DNA of 64,000 nt from PHAA01 sp034927445 (lineage in GTDB: Bacteria; Bacillota; Syntrophomonadia; Syntrophomonadales; Syntrophomonadaceae): positions 1 to 64,000 of the forward strand of contig JAYFPZ010000009.1 of the NCBI GenBank assembly GCA_034927445.1. Direction: 5' to 3'. The translations under genes were made by a program, and so were the position numbers. The notes beneath the pieces were generated by a model that was not told the DNA's origin, did not search any database, and was given only the letters and a program-made list of their open reading frames with translations. Shown in pieces: positions 52,289 through 61,491 of this stretch; position 1 is the first letter of the stretch, and every line of letters starts with the position of its first letter.

Positions 52289-53179
52289 ATGTTTCAATAT
52301 AACAGCGGCGAAGAGCTTTTAAGACTCTGTGCGAGTAAGGACATGCATATTGATGAAATGGCCCTTCAGGCCGAGGTCGAATATTCCGGGCAGGAGGCGG
52401 AACAAATTAAAGACCGGTTGGAACAGGAACTGACCGTCATGCGCGACTCGATTCAGAAAGGGCTTGGACCCGGCCTGAAGTCAATGGGAGGTTTGATCGG
52501 CGGCAATGCCTGGCTGCTGCATCAGCGCCTGGAAGGCGGGAATTACCTGGTTGGAAACACCCTGCTGAAAGTATTGAGCTATGTCCTGGCAGTTACCGAA
52601 GTTAATGCGTGCATGGGAAAGGTTGTGGCGGTACCTACCGCCGGTGCCAGCGGTGTTGTCCCGGGTATCTTACTGGCCTTGCAGGCTGATTGCTCCTACA
52701 GTGACGATCAAGTTCAAAGAGCCCTGCTGGTCGGCGGCGCCATTGGCAAGATCATCGCCACCAATGCCAGTCTGTCAGGAGCGGAAGGCGGCTGTCAGGC
52801 CGAATGCGGATCAGCCTCGGCCATGGCGGCGGCCGGAGCAGTATATATGGCCGGGGGAAGCCCGGATATGTGCCTGCACGCGGCTGCCATGGCCCTTAAG
52901 GGACTTTTGGGTCTGGTCTGCGATCCGGTAGCGGGACTGGTTGAAGTACCGTGTTCCAAACGGAATGCTACTTCCGCCGCCAATGCTCTGGCCTGTGCCG
53001 AGATGGCTTTGGCCGGAATCAAGAGCTTTATCCCTTTTGATGAGGTGGTGGAGGCTATGGCCCGGGTGGGCAAGCTTATGTCACCCGATCTCAAAGAAAC
53101 GGCTGCAGGCGGGTGTGCGGCCACCCCCACCGCCCAGCGATATTGCCAGACCATCCGCATCCCCCCATTGACTCCGTAA
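52289..53179 (+). CDS. sdaAA: L-serine dehydratase, iron-sulfur-dependent, alpha subunit
   Basis: ATG 52289 (MFQYNSGEELLRLC) has GGAGGG 9 nt upstream and is preferred over ATG 52262, which overlaps sdaAB. The 296-residue protein has the 4Fe-4S ligand region GAEGGCQAECGSASA and VCDPVAGLVEVPCSKRNA, plus TAGASGVVPGI. It is the catalytic subunit of the oxygen-sensitive serine dehydratase. Confidence 0.95.
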   Translation: MFQYNSGEELLRLCASKDMHIDEMALQAEVEYSGQEAEQIKDRLEQELTVMRDSIQKGLGPGLKSMGGLIGGNAWLLHQRLEGGNYLVGNTLLKVLSYVLAVTEVNACMGKVVAVPTAGASGVVPGILLALQADCSYSDDQVQRALLVGGAIGKIIATNASLSGAEGGCQAECGSASAMAAAGAVYMAGGSPDMCLHAAAMALKGLLGLVCDPVAGLVEVPCSKRNATSAANALACAEMALAGIKSFIPFDEVVEAMARVGKLMSPDLKETAAGGCAATPTAQRYCQTIRIPPLTP

Positions 53180-53255
53180 AAGTAGGATGTTGCTTTATGG
53201 TTTTAGCCTGGTGCTCCCTTCACATGATATAATTAAGGAAAAAATGAGGTAGGTT

Positions 53256-54080
53256 ATGTTCCGACGGCAGACAAAACCAGACGCTCCCCGCAGCCGCTCC
53301 CAGTTAAGAATGCAGCTGGGGCGTCTGTTTTTTACAGTCCGCAGATATGGTAAATGGCTGCTTGCCCGCCGGAGATACGCCCGCACCATTGACCCCGGTA
53401 ATACGCTGTCCTGCGCTGTCTTTTCCCATCATACTCCTTTGTTAAGACAATTGCGAAATGTAGATATGCAATTGCAGTACAACAAAATAACCAACCTGAA
53501 ATTAGCGGGAACACGTATTAACGGCCTGCTTTTACACCCCGGAGAGACTTTCTCGTTCTGGCGACTGGTGGGAAAAACGACCAAGCGGAAGGGATATCTT
53601 AAAGGCATGGTATTGAATAACGGCGGGTTTTATGCCGGTACGGGCGGCGGTTTATGTCAAATGTCCAATTTAATCTACTGGATTACCCTGCATACGCCGC
53701 TGACGGTGGTGGAAAGATGGCGTCATAATTATGATGTTTTTCCTGATTCGAACCGCACCCAGCCTTTCGGTTGCGGAGCCACCGTAGCCTACAATTATAT
53801 CGACCTGCAGATAAAAAACGAAACTGATCGAGACTATCAATTGCTGGTTTGGCTCGACGACCAATACCTTTATGCCCAGTGGCGAAGCACCGCACCTTCT
53901 GAATTTAGCTACCAGGTATATGAAGCTGATCATATGATCATATCCGAATGGTGGGGAGGCTATACCCGCTGCAATGTGCTGCGCCGCCGGGTGTACGATG
54001 CGAATCATCATCAAATTGGAGATGAATTCATCTGCACCAACCGGGCAATCATGATGTATGAACCGTTACTGCCCTCTTAA
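53256..54080 (+). CDS. VanW family protein
   Basis: The 274-residue protein contains the VanW domain: GLLLHPGETFSFWRLVGKT, GGGLCQMSNLIYW, and ERWRHNYDVFPDSNRTQPFG with the conserved His-Asn-Tyr. Despite the name, VanW has no proven role in vancomycin resistance and is widespread in Clostridia; no vanHAX genes are present. There is no signal peptide and the Arg-rich N-terminus suggests cytosolic or membrane-associated location. It lies 77 nt downstream of sdaAA. Confidence 0.88.
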   Translation: MFRRQTKPDAPRSRSQLRMQLGRLFFTVRRYGKWLLARRRYARTIDPGNTLSCAVFSHHTPLLRQLRNVDMQLQYNKITNLKLAGTRINGLLLHPGETFSFWRLVGKTTKRKGYLKGMVLNNGGFYAGTGGGLCQMSNLIYWITLHTPLTVVERWRHNYDVFPDSNRTQPFGCGATVAYNYIDLQIKNETDRDYQLLVWLDDQYLYAQWRSTAPSEFSYQVYEADHMIISEWWGGYTRCNVLRRRVYDANHHQIGDEFICTNRAIMMYEPLLPS

Positions 54081-54123
54081 TTCCAGGCTTAGACACAGGG
54101 GGACGGGTAATTGTTCCGCCTGA

Positions 54124-54822
54124 TTATATGGGCGAGGCAAATTCAAACTTCAGGGTTCCTTTATAGGGGGGTATGTCGATACTGTCTTTCTGCTCCAGTT
54201 TGGTGGGGAACCCATCGCTGCTTAACAGCCACAATTTCCCCCCTAAAATTGACAGACCGCTTTCCAAATTCTTGGGATTGCCAATGGCCTTAATTTCAAA
54301 AGGCGGTGTTATCCTGTTTTTATTAACCATTATAGTTGTTCCCGCACACCTTATTTCGGAGACAGCGGTGACACGCTCGTTATTTATCGAAATCGCCTCT
54401 GCTCCCGAAGCTCTCATTTCATTAACGATATCCGCAATATCACGATCGTGCACCAGATAATAATTGGGATCTTCACCCCGCTGGAGTACATGGGGTATGT
54501 CATTTAGCGTAACAATTATCCCCGGCCCACGAACTGCCGTCAAACCGGCAGTCATATTGGCTTTTTTGAGTTCGGACTGCAATTCGGCGGTTATCTGATC
54601 GCCATTTCCCATTTTGGTTAGTTTTTCGCGGAGAGAGACGACTTCTTGGGATAGAGCGTTCTTTTCCTGGATTAAGCTGTTAATCTTAAAAGCCATTTCA
54701 TCGGATCTGGTTCCTCTGAGATTGACATCATAACTTTGCGAAGTCCTGAATTGTATGGCCATTAATATACCAACCAGCAAACATACCGCCATTATCGCTA
54801 TTTTACTATTTTTATCGCGCAT
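54124..54822 (-). CDS. DUF881 family protein (N-terminal anchor, coiled coil)
   Basis: The 232-residue protein has one N-terminal transmembrane segment (~9-25), a coiled-coil stretch (~45-75, NSLIQEKNALSQEVVSLREK) and a DUF881 domain (TAVRGPGIIVTLNDIPHVL, YLVHDRDIADIVNEMRASGAEAISINNERV in part). Family members are often encoded near cell-division genes such as ftsQ and sigE in Firmicutes, but no division gene is nearby here. It is probably an envelope-anchored protein of unknown function. Confidence 0.87.
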   Translation of the reverse strand: MRDKNSKIAIMAVCLLVGILMAIQFRTSQSYDVNLRGTRSDEMAFKINSLIQEKNALSQEVVSLREKLTKMGNGDQITAELQSELKKANMTAGLTAVRGPGIIVTLNDIPHVLQRGEDPNYYLVHDRDIADIVNEMRASGAEAISINNERVTAVSEIRCAGTTIMVNKNRITPPFEIKAIGNPKNLESGLSILGGKLWLLSSDGFPTKLEQKDSIDIPPYKGTLKFEFASPI

Positions 54823-55152
54823 TATTTCACCCTCTGTTTGTTATGAGAATAATAACTACCGAAATTATCAGGTAATATTTTACATTGATCCATTAATAAA
54901 AGATATGCCTGTTTAATATTACGAAATGAATGCTATTTTAATTTCTACTTTCTTAAAAAAATTTTGAAATTATAGATGAAGTGCAATCCCAGCCAAGGAC
55001 ACAGGGGGACGGTTCTCGCTTTGCGCACTTTAGCGCGCAAGGCAAAAACCGTCCCCCTGTTCCGTCCATATTCATAGTTGGCTGAGGCAAGGTCATTTCA
55101 GGCAACTGCCAATTTTGCAGCCCCTTTGCTACTGACAAGCCCTGTTTAACGG
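54823..55152. other. Intergenic region with REP-like palindrome
   Basis: About 330 nt between the DUF881 gene and ligA, both on the minus strand. It contains the GGGGACGGT-type palindrome at 55,001-55,060. Short minus-strand ORFs here are products of the palindrome and were not called. Confidence 0.5.
55001..55060. repeat. REP-like palindromic element, GGGGACGGT type
   Basis: ACAGGGGGACGGTT (55001-55014) and its exact complement AACCGTCCCCCTGT (55047-55060) bracket a loop that itself has GCGC-rich pairing. Related copies lie at 59,888-59,931 and 61,365-61,453, with half copies near 54,095 and 14,508. Confidence 0.85.
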
Positions 55153-57141
55153 TTATCGATTATTGATCAATTCCAGAAATTCTGGTTCAGTTAAAATCTG
55201 TATGCCCAACTGAACCGCCTTGTCATATTTGCTGCCGGGATCTGCCCCGGCCACTACAAAATCAGTGTTTTTGCTGACACTGGAGCTGGTTTTCCCTCCC
55301 AGGTCTAAAATCTTTTCGCCGGCTTCACTGCGGCTCATGGTTTCCAGGGCTCCGGTCAGGACAAAGGTCTTGCCCTGCAGTTGGCCTGAACCATCGGGCT
55401 GCTGCTCTTCCCTCATGTTCACTCCGGCTACTTCCAGCCGCTTCAACATTTCCCGGTTGCGGGGCTCAGCCAAAAAACTAACCAGGCTCTCTGCCATTTT
55501 GGGGCCGATTTCCGGGATAAGAACCAGATCGCCGCCAGAGGCCTGCATAAAATCATTTATGTGTTTCAGCTGGCCGGTCAGAATTCTGGCGCTCTTCAAG
55601 CCTATATGCCGTATCCCCAGGGCGGTTATTAAACGGTGCAGCGGCCGGAATTTGCTCTTCTCTATAGCTGCGGCCAAATTGGCTGCCGATTTGGCCCCTT
55701 TGCGTTCCAAAGCCGCAATTTTCTCCTCATTCAACCCATATATATCGGCAATATTCGTCAGCAATCCCTGCTCTACCAGCTGCTCTACCAGGGCCGGGCC
55801 CATGCCGTCAATATCCATGGCATCACGGGAGGCAAAGAAGATGAGGCTCTCTTTAAGCCGGGCCGGGCAGTTCAAATTTTCGCAGCGATAAGCCACCTCA
55901 CCCTCTTCCCGCACGGCGTGACTGCCGCAGGCCGGACAGTGTTCGGGCGGGTTTATGTACTTTTCGGTGCCTTGGCGCCGATCCGCCAGCGGCCTTATTA
56001 TCTCGGGAATTATATCTCCCGCTTTATGCAGCAGAACCATGTCCCCCACCCGGATGTCTTTTTCCTTAACCAGATCAAAATTATGCAGACTGGCCCGGCT
56101 GACGGTGGTGCCAGCCAGAAATACCGGTTCCATTACCGCGGTTGGGGCTATGATTCCGGTCCGGCCCACATTCAACTCGCACTCCAGCAGGCGGGTAACC
56201 TTCTCCTCGGCCATAAACTTATAGGCAACAGCCCAGCGGGGACTTTTGGCGGTCTGCCCCATTCCCCGCCGGGGCGCGAAATCATTTATTTTGACGACTA
56301 CACCATCAATTTCATAGGGGAGGGCGTGCCGCTCTTCCTCAAACTTCCGGCAGTAGGCATATACTTCATCCATATTATGACAAAGCTTGGCTTCCGGATT
56401 CACCGGAATACCCTGCTCCTGCAAAAACTGCAGAGCTTCGGCCTGGCTGTTTAAGGCTGCCCCCTCCACATAGATAATGTCGTAAATAAACCCGGCCAGG
56501 GCGCGAGCTGCGGTTATGCCGGGGTTTAGCTGCCTTAGTGAACCGGCGGTGGCATTCCTGGGATTGGCAAAGATCTTTTCGCCGCGTTCTTCCCTTTCCT
56601 GATTCAGCCTGACGAATTCACTTTTGGGCATATAGATTTCCCCTCGGACCTCCAAGCGGGGCAAAGAAGTTTGCAGTTTAAGCGGAATATTCTTGATGGT
56701 TCTGACATTGGGGGTAACGTCTTCCCCCACCAGGCCGTCTCCCCTGGTAGCCGCGTTAATCAAGACTCCGTTTTCATAAATCAGAGCAATCGAAACCCCG
56801 TCTATTTTCAATTCCGCCATATAGGCAAGTTCATTGTTCTTTTTCATCCGCCGCTCGAAATTTTGCAGGTCGGATATAGAAAATGCGTTATCCAGGCTGA
56901 GCAGCGGGTTCCGGTGAACAACCGCAGCCAGCCCGTCCCGCACCTCTCCTCCGACTCTCTGAGACGGAGAATCCGGGGTGATCAACTCCGGATGTTCCTG
57001 TTCCATGCGAATCAATTCACGCATCAACCGGTCAAATGCCCTATCGGTAATCTGAGGGTCGTCCAGCACATAATACAAATATTCGTGTCTTCGTATTTCC
57101 TCCCGCAGCTGGTTTATTTCAGTTTCAACTGATATGGTAAT
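55153..57141 (-). CDS. ligA: NAD-dependent DNA ligase; likely start codon ATT
   Basis: The domain order is complete: adenylation domain Lys in AELKIDGVSIALIYENG, OB fold, the four-Cys zinc finger CPACGSHAVR / CENLNCPARL, HhH repeats (DIDGMGPALVEQL; ALGIRHIGLKSARIL), and a C-terminal BRCT (LQGKTFVLTGALETMSR). The longest ORF with an NTG start begins at TTG 57078. That would remove the conserved domain-Ia segment RRHEYLYYVLDDPQI just before it. The same frame is open to TGA 57150. ATT 57141 sits 9 nt after AAGGAG and would give 662 residues, normal for LigA. It seals nicks in replication; pcrA is 14 nt upstream. Confidence 0.9.
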   Translation of the reverse strand: MTISVETEINQLREEIRRHEYLYYVLDDPQITDRAFDRLMRELIRMEQEHPELITPDSPSQRVGGEVRDGLAAVVHRNPLLSLDNAFSISDLQNFERRMKKNNELAYMAELKIDGVSIALIYENGVLINAATRGDGLVGEDVTPNVRTIKNIPLKLQTSLPRLEVRGEIYMPKSEFVRLNQEREERGEKIFANPRNATAGSLRQLNPGITAARALAGFIYDIIYVEGAALNSQAEALQFLQEQGIPVNPEAKLCHNMDEVYAYCRKFEEERHALPYEIDGVVVKINDFAPRRGMGQTAKSPRWAVAYKFMAEEKVTRLLECELNVGRTGIIAPTAVMEPVFLAGTTVSRASLHNFDLVKEKDIRVGDMVLLHKAGDIIPEIIRPLADRRQGTEKYINPPEHCPACGSHAVREEGEVAYRCENLNCPARLKESLIFFASRDAMDIDGMGPALVEQLVEQGLLTNIADIYGLNEEKIAALERKGAKSAANLAAAIEKSKFRPLHRLITALGIRHIGLKSARILTGQLKHINDFMQASGGDLVLIPEIGPKMAESLVSFLAEPRNREMLKRLEVAGVNMREEQQPDGSGQLQGKTFVLTGALETMSRSEAGEKILDLGGKTSSSVSKNTDFVVAGADPGSKYDKAVQLGIQILTEPEFLELINNR

Positions 57142-57155
57142 ACTCCCTCACTCCT

Positions 57156-59243
57156 TTATACTATCTTCTCCAAAGGAGCCATATCTAATCTAAGCATTCT
57201 GGTCCCCGCTCTTTCAAAATCAATGACGGCAATATCGTCCTCAGTAAGCTTTAGAATTATACCCACCCCAAACTTCTTGTGAATCACTGTATCCCCTTCG
57301 AATAACTGGCCGCTGACCCTCTTCTTTTCGTGGGGAGAGTCAATTAATTCTTCCGGTATCTCCTTAATAAAACGGGAGGGGGGATTATTTCTTTCATAAC
57401 CGTACAAAAGTCTGGAAACGGCATTGGTGAGGTAGAGGCGCTCCTGGGCCCTGGTTATTCCCACATAACAAAGCCGGCGTTCCTCTTCCATATCTTCCAG
57501 GGTTTCGGTCCGATAGGAGGGGAAAACCCCTTCTTCCATCCCGGTCATAAATACCGCCGGGAATTCCAGACCCTTGGCCCCATGATAGGTCATCATCACC
57601 ACGGCATCACTGTAATCAAGTTCATCGGTATCTTGAACCAACGCAATGCGGGCCAGAAAATCCTCCAGGCTGTCCAGCCCCTCATTCTCAGATTCCAAGG
57701 CCAGTGAGCGCAGTTCCTGCAAGTTTTCAATCCGGGTCTGGGCTTCGGTCACATTATTCTTTTTGAGGTCCTCCATATAACCACTTACGTCCATAACCTG
57801 ATCCAACATTTCTTTGACTGAGGCGCCGGATTCATTGAGATTGCCGAAATAGGTAATCATACCATAGAAATCCTCCAGTACGTCTACCATCTTTTTACTG
57901 ATACCGGTAATATCACCGGCATGGGGCAGGACCTCAATTACCGGCAGACCACTGGCAGCAGCGTATTCTTCCAGCTTTTCTATAGTTTTTTCCCCGATCC
58001 CGCGCCGGGGGATGTTGATAACCCGCCGGAAACTTAAGCGGTCATTCTTATTGCAGACCAACTTCAGATAGGCAATAATATCTCTAATTTCTTTGCGTTC
58101 ATAAAACCTGCGGGCCCCAATAATCCGGTAGGAAATATACTTGCGCAGCAGAGCCTCTTCAATAATACGGGATTGGGCGTGGGTCCGGTAGAAAATGGCA
58201 CAGTCATTATAGCTGCGACCCTCGCGGTCAACCAAGTCGGCAATGGTATTGGCTATGAACTGGGCTTCCTGAAAACTATCCCCGGCACAGAAGTAAATTA
58301 TTTTCTCACCCAGGGCATTGTCGGTACGGAGAACCTTTTCTTCCCGTGCGCCATTGTTGGCAATAACCGCATTGGCCGCTTCAATTATCTGCTTGGTGGA
58401 GCGGTAATTGGTTTCCAGTTTAACCACTCTGGCTTCCGGATAGTCTTTTAAGAATTTCTTGACGTTGCCTGGTTCAGCCCCCCGCCAGCTGTAGATGGAC
58501 TGATCCGGATCACCCACCACAAAAATATTACGGTGACGGGCAGCAAGCATTTTAGCCCATAAGTATTGGGCATAGTTGGTGTCTTGATACTCATCCACCA
58601 TAATGAAGCGAAACCAATTCTGATATTTTTCCAATATCTCCGGGTATTCCTTGAACAATTTAATGCACAGTACAATCAGGTCTTCAAAATCCAAGGCATT
58701 GAATTCTTTCAGACGGGCGCTGTAGATGCGGTAATATTTATAGTACTTGTCCTTGGCCAGGGCGGATACACCCAGGTTGTTGAAATAGGTCTCAGCATTT
58801 ATCAAGCTGTTTTTGGCTTTTTTTATAGTATAGAGCACTTCATCCGGCTTACTCTCATAGTCATGCTCTTCCTTCAAAATCTCTTTCATCAGGGTCTTGC
58901 TTTCGCCATCGTCTAAAATGGCAAAGCTCTTATCATAACCCAAGTAATTTATGTCCATTCGCAAGATTTTATAACAGGCGGCGTGAAAGGTTTGAATCCA
59001 GTGACCGTTATAGTCAGGAATCATTCGTGCCACCCGCGCTCGCATTTCCTGGGCGGCTTTATTGGTAAAGGTGATGGCCAGGATCGCATCAGGATTAACT
59101 CCGTTATCTATCAGATAGCTGATCCGGCTGGTTAGGACCCGGGTCTTGCCGCTGCCGGCGCCTGCCAGAACCATACAAGGACCGTCTCGGTGCAGGACTG
59201 CCTCCTGCTGCTGATCATTCAGACCGGTTAGAATATCAGACAT
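57156..59243 (-). CDS. pcrA: ATP-dependent DNA helicase PcrA (UvrD family)
   Basis: ATG 59243 (MSDILTGLNDQQQEAVLHRD) is preferred over the in-frame ATG 51 codons upstream. The 695-residue SF1A helicase has Walker A GAGSGKTRVL, motif II VDEYQDTN, motif III GDPDQSIYSWRGA, motif IV TNYRST and motif VI YVGITRAQERLYLT. The C-terminus has a Tudor-like RNA-polymerase-binding domain (FGVGIILKLTEDDIAVIDF). It acts in repair and plasmid replication. It is operonic with ligA, a common arrangement in Firmicutes. Confidence 0.96.
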   Translation of the reverse strand: MSDILTGLNDQQQEAVLHRDGPCMVLAGAGSGKTRVLTSRISYLIDNGVNPDAILAITFTNKAAQEMRARVARMIPDYNGHWIQTFHAACYKILRMDINYLGYDKSFAILDDGESKTLMKEILKEEHDYESKPDEVLYTIKKAKNSLINAETYFNNLGVSALAKDKYYKYYRIYSARLKEFNALDFEDLIVLCIKLFKEYPEILEKYQNWFRFIMVDEYQDTNYAQYLWAKMLAARHRNIFVVGDPDQSIYSWRGAEPGNVKKFLKDYPEARVVKLETNYRSTKQIIEAANAVIANNGAREEKVLRTDNALGEKIIYFCAGDSFQEAQFIANTIADLVDREGRSYNDCAIFYRTHAQSRIIEEALLRKYISYRIIGARRFYERKEIRDIIAYLKLVCNKNDRLSFRRVINIPRRGIGEKTIEKLEEYAAASGLPVIEVLPHAGDITGISKKMVDVLEDFYGMITYFGNLNESGASVKEMLDQVMDVSGYMEDLKKNNVTEAQTRIENLQELRSLALESENEGLDSLEDFLARIALVQDTDELDYSDAVVMMTYHGAKGLEFPAVFMTGMEEGVFPSYRTETLEDMEEERRLCYVGITRAQERLYLTNAVSRLLYGYERNNPPSRFIKEIPEELIDSPHEKKRVSGQLFEGDTVIHKKFGVGIILKLTEDDIAVIDFERAGTRMLRLDMAPLEKIV

Positions 59244-59433
59244 ACCATTTTCCCTGCTTTCAAAATAATCTCCATTTTTAATAATAACACAAGACGGCAA
59301 CAGTTGAATCACTTCAAAGTTGCCATTTTGCCATATTATGCCTCGTTCGGAGTAACATGCCATCAGCTGATTCCATATGATAACTACTGAAAGCATGTAT
59401 TATTTAATTTGTGCAAGGAAGGGGGTATAGGAT

Positions 59434-59844
59434 ATGGCCTACCAGAAACTGCTTAATATGATAATTGAAGCCATGAAAGATGAAAAACATGATGCCAAAA
59501 AATATTATAAAATGTTGAAAATGACCAATAATCCTACCATACGCAATCAAATCCGGTTTGCTTATGAAGATGAGAAAGTCCACTATAAATTATTTAAGCG
59601 ACTCTATTTCGAACTGACAGGGGAGTGGATTAAGGTTGAGACGCCGCCGGTGGTATTGGAGAAAACCCTTATAGGAAACGTTAAAACCAGTATTGACGGG
59701 GAATTAGACGCAGTGGAATTATATCGTCAGATCTATGCCATGCTTTCAAAACAATCACAACGGGATACGTTATTCAGAATTATCACCGATGAACAGGAAC
59801 ACGCCACTCGTTTTGTATATGTCTATGCTATTCTGACCAAATAA
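59434..59844 (+). CDS. Ferritin-like (rubrerythrin-type) diiron domain protein
   Basis: The 136-residue protein is predicted to form a four-helix bundle with carboxylate/His ligands in AMKDEKHDAKKYY, FAYEDEKVHYKLF, SIDGELDAVELY and ITDEQEHATRF. There is no rubredoxin domain, so it is a short ferritin-like protein, possibly a peroxidase or iron store. Its ATG has GAAGGGGG about 10 nt upstream. It is divergent from pcrA and alone on the plus strand. Confidence 0.8.
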   Translation: MAYQKLLNMIIEAMKDEKHDAKKYYKMLKMTNNPTIRNQIRFAYEDEKVHYKLFKRLYFELTGEWIKVETPPVVLEKTLIGNVKTSIDGELDAVELYRQIYAMLSKQSQRDTLFRIITDEQEHATRFVYVYAILTK

Positions 59845-59887
59845 CTTGCAGCGATTGGATAAACCTTGGGTAATAGGAGAAAAATAG

Positions 59888-59931
59888 CGGGACGGTCAGG
59901 CGCATTCGCGCCTTTCTCGTCCCCCTGTTGC
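59888..59931. repeat. Degenerate REP-like palindrome, GGGGACGGT type
   Basis: CGGGACGGTCAGGCGC (59888-59903) opposes GCGCC...CGTCCCCCTG (to 59927), with the internal stem AGGCG/CGCCT. It is a shorter, diverged copy of the 55,001-55,060 element and lies between the ferritin-like gene and hisIE. Confidence 0.65.
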
Positions 59932-59932
59932 T

Positions 59933-60580
59933 TTAGCGGCGTGATTTCAGTTCTGCAAATATGTCATCCAAGGATACTCCCTGCTCAACCAGAAGTACGA
60001 GCAGATGATAGATCAAATCTGAGGTTTCATAGACCACTTCTTCTTTACTGCGGTTCTTGGAGGCAATTATGACCTCGGCGTTCTCTTCTCCCACCTTTTT
60101 CAGAATCTTATCCAAGCCTTTAGTAAACAGGTAGGTGGTGTAGGAGCCTTCCGGCATCTTCTGCCGACGGTCCACGATGACATTATACAGTTCATACAGG
60201 ATTCCCGGACCGGCCGGGGAAGCATATACCTGGTCCGGGTCGAACACTGCAGGCGCTACCTCCTCGCCGGAGGCATTGCGGTAAAAACAGGAATAATGTC
60301 CGGTATGGCAGGCCGCCCCGGTCTGTTCCACTTTTATCAGCAGGGTGTCTTCATCACAGTCGTATAGTATCTCCTTGACTGCCTGGATATGCCCGGATGA
60401 TTCTCCTTTCATCCACAAAGCCTGGCGGCTGCGCGAATAAAACCAGGTCTTCCCGGTTTCCAGGGTTTTGCTGAGCGATTCTTTATTCATATAGGCCATC
60501 ATCAACACCTGACCGCTCCGATAGTCTTGAACAATTGCGGGAACCAGTCCACGTTCATCGAATTTAATGCTGTTAATCAT
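59933..60580 (-). CDS. hisIE: Bifunctional phosphoribosyl-AMP cyclohydrolase / phosphoribosyl-ATP pyrophosphatase
   Basis: The 215-residue protein has an N-terminal HisI domain (GQVLMMAYMNKESL; WMKGESSGH; DCDEDTLLIKVEQTGAACHTG with zinc/magnesium ligands) and a C-terminal HisE domain (MPEGSYTTYLFTKGLDKIL; KVGEENAEVIIASK). It catalyses steps 2 and 3 of histidine biosynthesis. The start overlaps the hisF stop by 4 nt (ATGA). Confidence 0.96.
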   Translation of the reverse strand: MINSIKFDERGLVPAIVQDYRSGQVLMMAYMNKESLSKTLETGKTWFYSRSRQALWMKGESSGHIQAVKEILYDCDEDTLLIKVEQTGAACHTGHYSCFYRNASGEEVAPAVFDPDQVYASPAGPGILYELYNVIVDRRQKMPEGSYTTYLFTKGLDKILKKVGEENAEVIIASKNRSKEEVVYETSDLIYHLLVLLVEQGVSLDDIFAELKSRR

Positions 60581-61335
60581 AATCTAATCGACACTCCCTT
60601 TTCGGCCAGGTATTGCTTGGCTTCGTTAATTGTATATTCACGATAATGAAAGATGGAGGCGCACAGCACCGCGTCCGCTTGTCCGGCTGCACAAGCTTCG
60701 TATAAATGATCAAGATTACCGGCCCCCCCGGAAGCGATAACCGGAATGGAAAGCTCCTCGGCCACCGCGGCGGTCAGGGGAATGTCATAACCATCCTTGG
60801 TTCCATCCTTGTCCATACTGGTCAGAAGGATCTCCCCGGCACCCAGACTCTCAACTTTGTGAGCCCATTCCAAGACATCGATCCCGGTCGGAGTTCTGCC
60901 TCCATTGATATATACTTCCCATCCAACCGTATCCCGGCGGCGGGCATCTATGGCTACTATTATACACTGGCTGCCAAACTTCAAAGCGCCTTCCCGAACC
61001 AGAGCCGGATCTTTAATGGCGGCAGAGTTTACGGAGACCTTGTCGGCCCCGGCATGAAGCGTGTCTCTTATATCGTCAATATTGCGTATTCCGCCGCCTA
61101 CGGCAAAGGGAATGAAGACTTCCCGGGCCGTGTTGCGGACAACCTCCAGCATAGTCTTGCGCGCCTCGGCTGAGGCGGTAATATCCAGGAAGACCAGTTC
61201 ATCGGCTCCCTCGCGGTCATAATAAGCAGCCAGTTCCACCGGGTCGCCGGCATCCCTTAAATTAACAAAGTTTATTCCTTTTACCACCCGGCCAGCATGT
61301 ACATCCAGACAGGGTATTATTCTTTTAGCCAGCAT
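60577..61335 (-). CDS. hisF: Imidazole glycerol phosphate synthase cyclase subunit
   Basis: The 252-residue half-barrel repeat protein has PCLDVHAGRVVKG (catalytic Asp about 11), VAIDARRRDTVGW (catalytic Asp about 130), and the phosphate-binding loops VGGGIRN and VIASGGAGN. With HisH it makes IGP and AICAR. A large palindromic repeat separates it from hisA. Confidence 0.97.
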   Translation of the reverse strand: MLAKRIIPCLDVHAGRVVKGINFVNLRDAGDPVELAAYYDREGADELVFLDITASAEARKTMLEVVRNTAREVFIPFAVGGGIRNIDDIRDTLHAGADKVSVNSAAIKDPALVREGALKFGSQCIIVAIDARRRDTVGWEVYINGGRTPTGIDVLEWAHKVESLGAGEILLTSMDKDGTKDGYDIPLTAAVAEELSIPVIASGGAGNLDHLYEACAAGQADAVLCASIFHYREYTINEAKQYLAEKGVSIRL

Positions 61336-61364
61336 AATGGGCTCCCTTCATCAGGTCACATTCT

Positions 61365-61453
61365 GGGGCGAACAAGGGGACGGGTACCTCGTTCACCTCT
61401 TAAGTGGTTACGAAGGTGAAGATGAACGAGGTACCCGTCCCCTTGTTCGCCCC
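61365..61453. repeat. Large perfect palindrome of the GGGGACGGT family between hisA and hisF
   Basis: Two 31-nt arms (61365-61395 and 61423-61453) are exact reverse complements, beginning GGGGCGAACAAGGGGACGGG and ending CCCCTTGTTCGCCCC. The 27-nt centre adds CACCT/AGGTG pairing. It fills most of the 156-nt gap inside the his operon and would form a very stable RNA hairpin. Confidence 0.95.
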
Positions 61454-61491
61454 GTCCCCTTGACAACTTCTTGACAATTTTTCACGTTACG

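Noticed and set aside
53256..54080. Vancomycin-resistance function for the VanW protein
   Set aside because: No vanH, vanA/B or vanX genes are present, and VanW domains are common in non-resistant Clostridia.
54953..55138. 61-codon minus ORF before ligA
   Set aside because: It is produced by translation through the REP-like palindrome and has no independent support.
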